Source of the DNA: Clostridiaceae bacterium
GTDB taxonomy: Bacteria; Bacillota; Clostridia; Saccharofermentanales; Saccharofermentanaceae
DNA: 64,000 bases
Reading direction: 5' to 3'
NCBI GenBank assembly: GCA_012729635.1
Contig: JAAYCT010000030.1
Location: 20,930-84,929 of the forward strand
Positions 18,381 through 26,289 of this stretch are shown in pieces. The notes beneath the pieces are model-generated. The model had not been told where the DNA came from, ran no database searches, and worked only from the letters and a program-made list of their open reading frames with translations. Each line of letters opens with the position of its first letter. Positions within the stretch are counted from its first letter, which is position 1. A program made the translations under genes and the position numbers.

Positions 18381-18409
18381 TTGACAAGCGCTACACGACG
18401 TAATATAGT
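18381..18409 (+). promoter_or_regulatory. Strong promoter of the small membrane ORF and PstS-like gene
   Basis: A perfect TTGACA (18381-18386), a 17-base spacer and TATAGT (18404-18409, five of six). It lies 41 bases before the 28-codon ORF. Confidence 0.8.
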
Positions 18410-18450
18410 TTAATCATTACATGCAGTAGCAAGCAAGTCGGAGGTGTGAA

Positions 18451-18537
18451 ATGAGAAAAATGAACAATGATCCGTCTGTATTTATCGTTTTTTTGTTTGC
18501 CGCCCTGACCGCGGTATTGCTCGCGGTTGTTTCATAG
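18451..18537 (+). CDS. 28-residue predicted membrane peptide
   Basis: A short ORF: residues 1-9 are polar and basic (MRKMNNDPS), residues 10-28 are one continuous hydrophobic helix (VFIVFLFAALTAVLLAVVS). A GGAGG ribosome site lies 9 bases before the ATG, and a near-consensus promoter precedes it. The next gene starts 34 bases after its stop with its own ribosome site. It could be a single-pass small protein or a leader peptide affecting the PstS-like gene. I know no named family it clearly belongs to. Confidence 0.6.
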   Translation: MRKMNNDPSVFIVFLFAALTAVLLAVVS

Positions 18538-18571
18538 TCGAAAAGCGGCCTTTCGCGGAGAGGGAATTCTC

Positions 18572-19687
18572 ATGAAAAAGAATGTAAAAAGGATTAAGAT
18601 TGACAGCCGAAACGTTTGGGCGGTAATGATCTCAACATTTCTACTATTTCTTTTTGTATTCGCCGTGCTGACGGCATGCAATCACACAGGAAACGTGAAA
18701 ACGGAATCCAGCGAAAGCGAAACCAGTCCAACCGCAACAGAGATTGTTACGGAGAGCACGACGAAAAAGCCGACGCAAATCATAACCTCGGAAACCACCG
18801 GGAGAATTACGAGTACCGAAGACGGTATCCCGCTTCCCGCGGATATCCCGCAAATCGACAGTTCGACGGCAAGAATCCCGATTACCGATGCACTGTACTA
18901 TTTTTTTACAGAATATTATAAGTTAGAAGGTCCCGCCCCGATCTGCTCAAAAACGCATCAGGCGCTTCTCAATTTAGCGGACGGAACGGTGGACCTGGTT
19001 TTTGCCGTATTGCCGACCGATGAAGAAATAGAGTACTTTGACGAGAAAAACGTTGATATCGAAGCAAGGCTGTACGGATGTGACGGACTGGTGTTTATCG
19101 GAAACTCCGCCAACCCGGTGAAAAACTTGACGAGCGAACAAATCAAGGGCATTTACAGCGGAAAAATTAAAAACTGGAAGGAACTCGGAGGAGATGACGC
19201 ACCGATCAAGGCATACTATAGGGATCCTCAATCCGGAAGTCAGAGATTTTTCGAAAAATTAGTATGGGCAGATGAAAAGATTCCCGATTTTTCGGGCCTG
19301 ACGCTTGCGGTCGAAGTGGACGATATGGGAGAAATCACGAGCAACGTGATCATCGATAAGTACGCAATCGGCTTTAACATTATGTCCTACGTGGACATGT
19401 CCTTCGAAACGGACGATCTGATGCTTTTTTCCGTAAACGGGGTCGAGCCGAAGACCGAGACGTTGGCCGACAGCTCCTATGAATATGTAACGCAAGCCTA
19501 CATCATGATTCGGGCGGACGCGCCGGAAGACAGCTCTACAAGGTGGTTTTTCGAATGGTTCGGCTGTGATGAGAGTCGCCGGTTACTATCCGAAAACAGT
19601 GAATTGTCAGTGGTGTTCAGCGATCCGTATTTGATTCGCCTTTCCGAGGGGAACAGCATATTGACGTTTATCGAAGAGAATAGTTAG
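18572..19687 (+). CDS. PstS-like substrate-binding lipoprotein
   Basis: A 371-residue secreted lipoprotein. A long signal segment (residues ~16-35) ends in the lipobox FAVLTAC, then a Ser/Thr/Glu-rich linker (~36-85), then a periplasmic-binding-protein fold of the phosphate-binding PstS type. Visible PstS-like segments are LVFIGNSANPVKNLTSEQIKG, IYSGKIKNWKELGG and the ligand loop RDPQSGSQRFFEKLVW. The usual pstC, pstA and pstB genes do not follow, so it may serve another ABC transporter or act as a sensor. The ATG at 18572 has GGAGAGGG before it. It is probably cotranscribed with the 28-residue peptide. Confidence 0.85.
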   Translation: MKKNVKRIKIDSRNVWAVMISTFLLFLFVFAVLTACNHTGNVKTESSESETSPTATEIVTESTTKKPTQIITSETTGRITSTEDGIPLPADIPQIDSSTARIPITDALYYFFTEYYKLEGPAPICSKTHQALLNLADGTVDLVFAVLPTDEEIEYFDEKNVDIEARLYGCDGLVFIGNSANPVKNLTSEQIKGIYSGKIKNWKELGGDDAPIKAYYRDPQSGSQRFFEKLVWADEKIPDFSGLTLAVEVDDMGEITSNVIIDKYAIGFNIMSYVDMSFETDDLMLFSVNGVEPKTETLADSSYEYVTQAYIMIRADAPEDSSTRWFFEWFGCDESRRLLSENSELSVVFSDPYLIRLSEGNSILTFIEENS

Positions 19688-19708
19688 CGAATGAAATATC
19701 CAAAGTAT

Positions 19709-19740
19709 GATGCCTCCCTTTCCTCCTGGGGGAGGCATTA
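19709..19740 (+). terminator. Hairpin after the PstS-like gene
   Basis: ATGCCTCCC pairs with GGGAGGCAT across a loop of about ten bases, 21 bases after the stop. Only a weak T-rich tail follows, so it is a probable rather than certain terminator. Confidence 0.6.
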
Positions 19741-19811
19741 TGCTTGTCCTTTCAACGTTTCTGACGTGCTATAATGAGTCCAAGAAATCCTCAAAATAGG
19801 TGTATCGGACG

Positions 19812-21053
19812 ATGAGCGAAAAACCACGCCGACCGGGCAATCTGATTCTTATTGTGCTTCTTGCGGGATGGATTGTGTGTTCCTGTAATGCTTCGGATCC
19901 GCCCGAGGCGTCGTCGGACCGATCCGTACAAACCAGGATAACCGATGAATCGGAAGAGACGACCGGGGAGGTACCGGTCACGGAGGGACCGACTTTGTCT
20001 TCTTCGGAGGAAACGATGAATTCGGAAATTTCATCTGTGGAATTTGCGGAGGAGCGGGTCGCGCAAATGACACTCGAAGAAAAGGTCGGACAGATGTTTT
20101 TTGCAACCTGGGTGAGCGGAAACGTCCCGGAAGAGATTGAAAACTGGAATTTGGGCGGTCTGGTCTTATTTGCGCCGGATTTTGAAAAATCCGACCCGGT
20201 ATCGATTCGTAACAAAATTGACTCCTACCAGAAAGCCAGTGCGATTCCACTGCTGATCGGCGTTGATGAGGAAGGCGGCACCGTGGTCCGAATCAGCCGC
20301 TTTACGCAATTTCGGGTCGAACGGTTTTTATCGCCGCAGGATCTTTTCGCGCAAGGAGGACTGGACGCGATCCGATCGGATACGGTCGAAAAGTCGAAAT
20401 TTCTTTTATCATGCGGGATTAATGTCAATCTTGCTCCGGTCTGTGACGTCAGCACGGACGCAGCGGATTTTATTTATAAGCGAAGCTTCGGTCAGGATGC
20501 AAAAGCGACTTCGGACTATGTGGCGGTCGTTGTGGAAGAGATGAAAAAGGAAGGAATCGGCATTTCGTTGAAACATTTTCCCGGATACGGTAATAACACG
20601 GATACGCACTTCGGTATCGCAGTGGACAAAAGAGATTACGAAACCTTTATTACGAGTGATTTTCTCCCGTTTCTGGCGGGTATCGAAAAGGGAGCAGGGT
20701 CGGTGATGGTTTCTCACAATATCATTGATTGCATGGACGCAAATCTTCCCGCATCGCTGTCACCGATTGTACACCGCGTTCTTCGGGAAGAACTCGGCTT
20801 TGAAGGCGTCATCATGACCGACGATCTTTCCATGGGAGCGCTCAAGCCATACACAGGGAATCAAGAAGCGGCCGTTCTTGCGGTTCTTGCCGGAAACGAC
20901 ATGTTAATCGGATCGGCATACGCGGAGCAGATCCCGGAGGTGATCAGGGCCGTGCTCAGCGGAGAAATCAACGAGCAAATCATCGATGAAGCGGTGACCC
21001 GAATTCTGGTGTGGAAGACGGAGCTCGGGTTGATTCAATCATCGGTCGAATAG
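19812..21053 (+). CDS. NagZ-like family 3 beta-N-acetylhexosaminidase, lipoprotein
   Basis: A 413-residue GH3 enzyme of the N-acetylglucosaminidase branch, exported and lipid-anchored (hydrophobic segment ending in WIVCSC, then a Ser/Thr/Glu linker to ~75). The catalytic barrel starts at VAQMTLEEKVGQMFFATW. Family landmarks are PLLIGVDEEGGTVVR, NLAPVCDVS, the KHFPGYGNNTDTHF loop, whose histidine is the expected general acid of NagZ enzymes, and VIMTDDLSMGAL with D337 as nucleophile. Such enzymes release GlcNAc from peptidoglycan fragments, and in monoderms they are often secreted lipoproteins. The ATG at 19812 is preferred to the GTG at 19800, though its ribosome site is weak. Confidence 0.88.
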   Translation: MSEKPRRPGNLILIVLLAGWIVCSCNASDPPEASSDRSVQTRITDESEETTGEVPVTEGPTLSSSEETMNSEISSVEFAEERVAQMTLEEKVGQMFFATWVSGNVPEEIENWNLGGLVLFAPDFEKSDPVSIRNKIDSYQKASAIPLLIGVDEEGGTVVRISRFTQFRVERFLSPQDLFAQGGLDAIRSDTVEKSKFLLSCGINVNLAPVCDVSTDAADFIYKRSFGQDAKATSDYVAVVVEEMKKEGIGISLKHFPGYGNNTDTHFGIAVDKRDYETFITSDFLPFLAGIEKGAGSVMVSHNIIDCMDANLPASLSPIVHRVLREELGFEGVIMTDDLSMGALKPYTGNQEAAVLAVLAGNDMLIGSAYAEQIPEVIRAVLSGEINEQIIDEAVTRILVWKTELGLIQSSVE

Positions 21054-21076
21054 CTTAATTCTGTTCAGGCGGTCCT

Positions 21077-22324
21077 TCAGGAACACTCCGGCAGCGTTGA
21101 GCCTCCGAACGGCATCAGGATAACGCCCGCATCGCGACCGAGATCGGAAAACGCGGCATCCACCGCGGACTGCGCGTCCGGAAAGGGTTCGAGAAATAAG
21201 GAGCGAACAAAGTCCGGCTCCAGATCCGATACCAGAAAAATACGAGCCTTCCGAAGAACCATTGCAATGGCCGCCGCTTTGTGACCTCCGAGAACGAATT
21301 CGCGGCGGATATGATCGATCATATCCGAGCTTTTTTCGTGCCCTGTCATCCATTCCTCGAAATGTTTTTCACCGAGACCTTCGGAGCATGCGGCGAGCCA
21401 AATGATAATTCCTCCCTCGCGGACCGCGTGACGTGCGTTATCGAGCGCCTTTTGTGCCTGATACATATTGATGTCCTTGGGGAAACCGCCGGGAGAGACG
21501 ATGACAATATCCGCTTTTTCCGAAATACAGATTTTATAAAAAGAATCCAGAAAAGCGCATCCGGCGCGATGTGCCGCGACCGGGTGACCGGAAAAACTGC
21601 GAATGATTTCTTTCTTTTCGTCCAGGACAACGTTGAGGATGAAGTCTATGCCGCAAATCCGCCCGGCCTCCTCAATATCCTCGCGGACCGGATTGTCCTT
21701 TAGTCTTCCCGCCGCGGCTTCGGGACGAACCATCGCGCTGTGGTTGTTTTGGATGGCGTCCCTTGTCGAGACTCCGGGCATGATGGCTTTGGCGCCGCCG
21801 CTGTACCCGGCAAAATAATGAAATTCAATGTTGCCGAGACAAATCCTGCGGTCCGCTTGAGCAACGGGGCGATAAACATCAACCGGTGTTCCCCGTGAAG
21901 TCATACCGATGCGCACACAGTCGTCCGGATCCGAATCCAGACATCGGATCCGATCATACACCGCGTCTCCGACGAGCGCCCGTTTGCGTTCCTCGCTGTG
22001 CCCTTCGTGGCTTCCGAGTCCGAAAACGATCATAATATCACAGTCGGGAATGCCGGCTCCACAGAGCTCATCGAGAATCGCGGGGAGAATCTTATAACTC
22101 GGCAGAGGGCGGGTGATATCGCTGGTGATAATCGCTATTTTTTCTCCCGGGAAGACGAGTTCGCGCAGAGGTGCGCTTTCAATGGGATGTTGAAGAGAGC
22201 GAATGACTTCTTCGACTCCGGTTTGGTCGACTTCCACCGCGTTCGGCCGAAGATTCGCCAAAACGGAGGACGCATCCAATCGAACAAGAAATGTTTTTTT
22301 CCCATATGCGAAAGAATAATCCAT
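21077..22324 (-). CDS. larA: LarA-family nickel-pincer-type racemase homologue
   Basis: A 415-residue member of the lactate racemase LarA superfamily. Key segments are SDITRPLP, FGLGSHEGHS and IEFHYFAGYSGGAKAIMPG. H106, H169 and K179 align in position and spacing with the catalytic histidines and the cofactor-bearing lysine of known LarA (H108, H174, K184), so an NPN-dependent enzyme is likely. The family includes racemases and epimerases of several 2-hydroxy acids, so lactate is not certain. The ATG at 22324 is chosen because AAAAGGAG lies 10 bases before it. No larB, larC or larE cofactor gene is in the window. It is 24 bases from the convergent NagZ-like gene. Confidence 0.85.
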   Translation of the reverse strand: MDYSFAYGKKTFLVRLDASSVLANLRPNAVEVDQTGVEEVIRSLQHPIESAPLRELVFPGEKIAIITSDITRPLPSYKILPAILDELCGAGIPDCDIMIVFGLGSHEGHSEERKRALVGDAVYDRIRCLDSDPDDCVRIGMTSRGTPVDVYRPVAQADRRICLGNIEFHYFAGYSGGAKAIMPGVSTRDAIQNNHSAMVRPEAAAGRLKDNPVREDIEEAGRICGIDFILNVVLDEKKEIIRSFSGHPVAAHRAGCAFLDSFYKICISEKADIVIVSPGGFPKDINMYQAQKALDNARHAVREGGIIIWLAACSEGLGEKHFEEWMTGHEKSSDMIDHIRREFVLGGHKAAAIAMVLRKARIFLVSDLEPDFVRSLFLEPFPDAQSAVDAAFSDLGRDAGVILMPFGGSTLPECS

Positions 22325-22413
22325 GGCGCGCCGTCTCCTTTTTTCGTAAGGGGTCACGCGTTATTATAGCATGACCGGGTACGAATAAAGAATCCGGCGC
22401 GCCGAAGATTGGA

Positions 22414-23715
22414 TTACAAATTGGCGGTAATGCCCGTAAACAAGATTGTTCCGTCGGTGGTATCACAAATCGCGAACAGGAACGGTCGATCTGCATTAAA
22501 TACAATCGTCTGCTCCGGATCATCGTTCGGGGCCGCTTTTATGTCCATCACCACCGCGGTGGCCGCCGCAGCTTCCGCACCCTCCTCATTCACGCGAATA
22601 TATGTTTTGTGCATGATTTCCGAAACATAAAGATCATTTTTGTTGCTTTCCAGCATGTTTGCAAATTGCGCATTCATCGTAAAAGCTTCGTTCATTCCGA
22701 GCGCCTGCATGGTTTGAATCATAGAGGATTGAAATTCAAATTCAAATTTCGGAAGACTGATGATCACCTCTTTTTCGGATGCACTTGAAAGCAGGGATTC
22801 GATTCCGGTCTCGGAGATTTCTTCCGATACATCCTCGGGTGCGTATCCCTTTTTCGGAAGGATGAAGGTCATGGCGTACGGGCCGGTCTCTCCCTCGTCT
22901 CCGCGGAACGGAAGGAGGATGAGTTGGAACGTATTTCCCTCCGTGTAACGTACAGTCCACCGAGCATGCATGAAAGGAACCGTCGTATCTCCGTTGCTTC
23001 CGTGGAAGACTTCGTCAAAGGTTTGATCCTTGTCAAAGCTCGTTTCCCATTCGCCCAGAAAATAGAGGGCGTTTATCAAGACCAAACGAGTCAAGGAAGA
23101 CACGTCATTTTTCAGAATTTCCGGGATTTTCCCGTGCGTCTTATGATTTACCCAGGCGTTCATCAATTCTTCCGCGCCGGAAGGATCATCTACAAAGTCG
23201 ACATTGTACAGATCCGCCATGAAATTCTCGTTGCAGTGGCTTACGTATTCTTTTGCAAAATTGTAATCGTCCTGAAGCCACAAGGAATTGGATGTTTCCA
23301 TGCCGTTTCGGTTCGCACGCCACATCAGTTGAGCAACCGAAGAAAGAATCTCCTCTTCGGAAATGCCGGACATCCGAAGCGCGGACATCATTTCATCCCG
23401 GGTGTTGCCTTCGGCGCCGATCGCGGTCATCAACAGAGCCAGCTGTAAACTGGCGGGAGAGATCGCGATGTTCTCCCCGTCGTACATCTTAAGAAGCACG
23501 TCGAAACCGTAACGGTTTAATCCCGAAACAAACTCGCTCGAAAACGGAGTCAGTTTTTTGGGCGTGAGGGCGGCTTCAAATGTTATGATATTACTGTCAA
23601 TCCCCTGAAAAGGATTGTCCTTCTCTTTGACGCGAATATCTGAGCATCCACCCAAAGAAAACAGTAGGGTTGTCGATAGAATCACAGATAACAGTCGTTT
23701 GGTCAGTCTTTTCAT
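22414..23715 (-). CDS. Serpin lipoprotein A (predicted inhibitory, Lys at P1)
   Basis: A 433-residue serine protease inhibitor anchored outside the membrane: signal segment ending LLFSLGGC, then a full serpin fold from about residue 45. Serpin landmarks include NRYGFDVLLKMYDGENIAISPASLQ, NSLWLQDDYNFAKEYV, LVLINALYFLGEWE and the C-terminal NADRPFLFAICDTTDGTILFTG. The hinge EEGAEAAAATAVVM has the small residues that inhibitory serpins need for loop insertion. Counting from the hinge puts Lys at P1 and Ala at P1' (DIK-AAP), suggesting a trypsin-like target; this is a prediction. The ATG at 23715 has AGAAGGA upstream. It is the second gene of a tandem pair, 44 bases behind serpin B. Confidence 0.93.
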   Translation of the reverse strand: MKRLTKRLLSVILSTTLLFSLGGCSDIRVKEKDNPFQGIDSNIITFEAALTPKKLTPFSSEFVSGLNRYGFDVLLKMYDGENIAISPASLQLALLMTAIGAEGNTRDEMMSALRMSGISEEEILSSVAQLMWRANRNGMETSNSLWLQDDYNFAKEYVSHCNENFMADLYNVDFVDDPSGAEELMNAWVNHKTHGKIPEILKNDVSSLTRLVLINALYFLGEWETSFDKDQTFDEVFHGSNGDTTVPFMHARWTVRYTEGNTFQLILLPFRGDEGETGPYAMTFILPKKGYAPEDVSEEISETGIESLLSSASEKEVIISLPKFEFEFQSSMIQTMQALGMNEAFTMNAQFANMLESNKNDLYVSEIMHKTYIRVNEEGAEAAAATAVVMDIKAAPNDDPEQTIVFNADRPFLFAICDTTDGTILFTGITANL

Positions 23716-23759
23716 TGTTGTATCCTTCTTTCGTTGTTTTCGGGTTTGTTCCAATCGGT

Positions 23760-25058
23760 TTAGTCGATCGTTGCGGTAATCCCGGTAAACAGGATCGTTC
23801 CGTCCGTGGTGTCAAAAATCGAGAAAAGAAACGGACTGTCGGCGTTAAAGATCACGGGCTGCTCCGGATCAATCGGCATTGCCGTCTCTGCCATGATTAC
23901 GGTGGTAATCGCCGCGGCCTCCGCACCTTCCTCATCGATCCGTACATAGGTCTTGTGGAGGATATCGGAAATGAAAAGCCCGTTCGGTCCGTCGGTCATC
24001 TTGTCAAAACGGGCACTATCATTAAATGCGTCTTCCATTCCGAGGCGTTTCATCGTCTCCACCATGGATGTTTCGTATTCAAACTCGAATTTCGGAAGGC
24101 TGATCCGGACCAACGTATCCCGAGCGTTCGCAATTGCGTCGGCAAAATCACTTTCGGACAATTCCCGGGCTACGTCTTCCGGGGTATTTTTGTTTTTCGG
24201 AAGCATAAAGGACATCGCAAACGGACCCGTCATTCCGTCGTCGCCGAGAAACGGAAGGATAATCATTTGGTAGGTCTCACCCTCCATGTAAAGCACCGTC
24301 TGCTCTGCGTGCATAAACGGTATCGTCGATTCGCCGACGGCTCCGAAAAAGGTATCGTCATAGGTATTATTGGCTTCAAAAGGAGTAACCCAATCTCCGA
24401 GAAAATACAGGGCGTTCGCCAAGACCAGCCGGGTGGAGGAATCAAGCGGCTGGTTGAGGATTTTCGGTATTTTGCCGTGCGTTTTCTCGTCGCCCCAGTC
24501 GTTAATCCGTTTTGTACTGTCGACCGGTTCGTTGATATAGTCGAGCGTATAAATATCGGCCATAAAATCGGTCGTACAGATGTCCAAAAATGCATCGGCG
24601 AATCCGTAGTCCTTCTGCGGGAAAAGAGCGTTGGCCGCCTCCATTCCGTTGGTGTTTACGCGCCACATCAACTGACCGACGAAGGAACGAATCTCTTCGT
24701 CGGACATTTCACTCATCTGAAGAGCGGTCATCATTTCTTCCTTCGTGTTGCCGGTCGCACCCATGGAAGTCATCAGCATGGCGAGCTCCAGACTGGCGGG
24801 AGAAACGGAGATGCTTTGCTCTTCGTAAAGATCCAAGAGGACCTGAAAGCCGAATCGGTTCATCCCGGAAGTAAACTCCGTCGAAAAGGGCTCGATCTCT
24901 CTGGGCGACAAAACGGCCTCGTATGACTCCAGTTTGGTGATCGAGTTTTCGTCCGGTTCGGAGTCGTTTCGGAAGGATATTTCCAAGCATCCGGAAAGCG
25001 AAATGCAAATCGACGCGACGAGCGCGTACGTAACCAGTATTGAAAACCTTTTTTTCAT
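23760..25058 (-). CDS. Serpin lipoprotein B (predicted inhibitory, Thr at P1)
   Basis: A 432-residue lipoprotein serpin, close paralogue of the following gene: signal segment ending ICISLSGC, then serpin fold with NRFGFQVLLDLYEEQSISVSPASLE, NALFPQKDYGFADAFL, LVLANALYFLGDWV and NADSPFLFSIFDTTDGTILFTG. The hinge EEGAEAAAITTVIM is of the inhibitory kind. The predicted P1-P1' pair is Thr-Ala (AET-AMP), unlike Lys-Ala in serpin A, so the two probably block different proteases. The ATG at 25058 is preceded by AAAGGAG; the open frame extends 103 codons further upstream but without signal-peptide logic. It is the promoter-proximal gene of the pair. Confidence 0.93.
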   Translation of the reverse strand: MKKRFSILVTYALVASICISLSGCLEISFRNDSEPDENSITKLESYEAVLSPREIEPFSTEFTSGMNRFGFQVLLDLYEEQSISVSPASLELAMLMTSMGATGNTKEEMMTALQMSEMSDEEIRSFVGQLMWRVNTNGMEAANALFPQKDYGFADAFLDICTTDFMADIYTLDYINEPVDSTKRINDWGDEKTHGKIPKILNQPLDSSTRLVLANALYFLGDWVTPFEANNTYDDTFFGAVGESTIPFMHAEQTVLYMEGETYQMIILPFLGDDGMTGPFAMSFMLPKNKNTPEDVARELSESDFADAIANARDTLVRISLPKFEFEYETSMVETMKRLGMEDAFNDSARFDKMTDGPNGLFISDILHKTYVRIDEEGAEAAAITTVIMAETAMPIDPEQPVIFNADSPFLFSIFDTTDGTILFTGITATID

Positions 25059-25166
25059 ATGTTGCTCCTTTCGGATTGAAAACAATCCACTCGCCTTTTC
25101 GGCTCTACACATCAGACGAGCAACGATCAAGAATTGTTGCGTCTCTTTTAGAAAATTCCGAGCGCA

Positions 25167-25195
25167 TTGACTTCGCTTTTCCTGTAGAATATCAT
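25167..25195 (+). promoter_or_regulatory. Promoter of the NAD-dependent epimerase gene
   Basis: TTGACT (25167-25172), a 17-base spacer and TATCAT (25190-25195), about 100 bases before the start codon, on the strand opposite the serpins. Confidence 0.55.
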
Positions 25196-25292
25196 TTTTA
25201 CATGAGAGATAGTATGATGGGGGAGTAAACAAGACACATTCTACATCGGAAGTTTTGCGCTTTGACGTGAGAAGGAGAAGGGGGGGTGAAGG

Positions 25293-26156
25293 ATGAAGAT
25301 TCTGGTTATCGGCGGAACGCGCTATTTCGGCAAGCACTTGGTTCGGGAACTGTTGGATCAAGGCCATGAGGTTACCATCGCGACGAGGGGTTTAACTCCG
25401 GATGTTTTCGGAAATGAAGTCGAGCGAATACGTTTCAATCGAACGGATCGTGAAAGTGTACGGTCGGAATTATCGGGACGAGAATTCGACGTGGCATACG
25501 ATAACATCAATTATTCGCCGTATGATACGGAGAGCATACTGGAGTGCATTCAAACCCAAAGATATATTTTTACCTCCTCCTCCGCGGTATATCGCGGAGG
25601 ACGCAACCTTTCGGAAAAGGATTTCGATCCGTATCACTACCTGATCCGCATGGGTCGGAGAACGGATTTTGATTACGCAGAAGGGAAGCGCTTGTGCGAG
25701 AGCGTGCTGTTCCAAAATTATAAGATCGATGCTTGCGCGGTTCGATTCCCGATTGTCATCGGGAAGGATGACTACACGAGAAGATTGTATTCCTATGTCG
25801 AGCATATTGCTCGGGGCGAGAAAATGAATATCGATAATGCGGATGCGCGCTTTTCGATGATCGAGTCTTTGCAAGCCGGGGCCTTTCTGGCGTATCTGGC
25901 AGACCGAAAGGATACCGGACCGATGAACGCAGCAGCACGTGGGCACATCAGCGTTGCTCAGATTGTTAAACGGATTGAAGAGATTCTTGACCGCAAAGCG
26001 ATTCTGGGCTCAAACGGAATTCCGGGGGAATTTAACGGTTATCCCCATAACACTCTTTCGACCGAAAAAGCCGAGGCAACGAATTTCTGCTTCGCCGAAT
26101 TGGATCCGACAATCCGCGACCTTCTAAAAACATACGCAATCGATTTTGTCGAGTAA
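25293..26156 (+). CDS. NAD-dependent epimerase/dehydratase family protein
   Basis: A 287-residue extended short-chain dehydrogenase. The Rossmann fingerprint is ILVIGGTRYFGKHLVRELL at the N terminus, close to the usual GxxGxxG, and the catalytic YxxxK appears as YAEGK in FDYAEGKRLCE. Proteins with this GGTRYFG start act on nucleotide sugars or related metabolites; the substrate cannot be told here. A ribosome site (AGGGGGG) lies 7 bases before the ATG. It has its own promoter and is followed after 133 bases by cysK. Confidence 0.85.
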   Translation: MKILVIGGTRYFGKHLVRELLDQGHEVTIATRGLTPDVFGNEVERIRFNRTDRESVRSELSGREFDVAYDNINYSPYDTESILECIQTQRYIFTSSSAVYRGGRNLSEKDFDPYHYLIRMGRRTDFDYAEGKRLCESVLFQNYKIDACAVRFPIVIGKDDYTRRLYSYVEHIARGEKMNIDNADARFSMIESLQAGAFLAYLADRKDTGPMNAAARGHISVAQIVKRIEEILDRKAILGSNGIPGEFNGYPHNTLSTEKAEATNFCFAELDPTIRDLLKTYAIDFVE

Positions 26157-26243
26157 ATCCGATGTCGGACCGCCCGCCGTGAATCGGTGTTTCTTGTTTG
26201 TACGATTTGTGTCGTCCCCGTGGAAGGATGCTTCGTTTTGGCG

Positions 26244-26249
26244 TATAAT
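26244..26249 (+). promoter_or_regulatory. Candidate -10 element of cysK
   Basis: A perfect TATAAT 41 bases before the cysK start. No good -35 box is visible at the right distance, so the promoter may need an activator or be weak. Confidence 0.45.
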
Positions 26250-26289
26250 ACGTTCTGTTTGAGCATTGATTTCGAAGGGACGGACCGAA

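Larger units (their letters stand above)
17966..18450. other. Intergenic region between acyltransferase gene and small membrane ORF
   Basis: This 485-base stretch carries divergent promoters at both ends (minus strand near 17989-18017, plus strand at 18381-18409). The middle, about 18030-18370, shows no convincing gene: the longest frame in it lacks a ribosome site and recognisable composition. I see no RNA motif. Confidence 0.65.

Noticed and set aside
23670..24926. A 418-codon plus-strand open frame
   Set aside because: It lies antisense to both serpin genes, has many His and Arg residues typical of shadow frames, and no ribosome site or domain.
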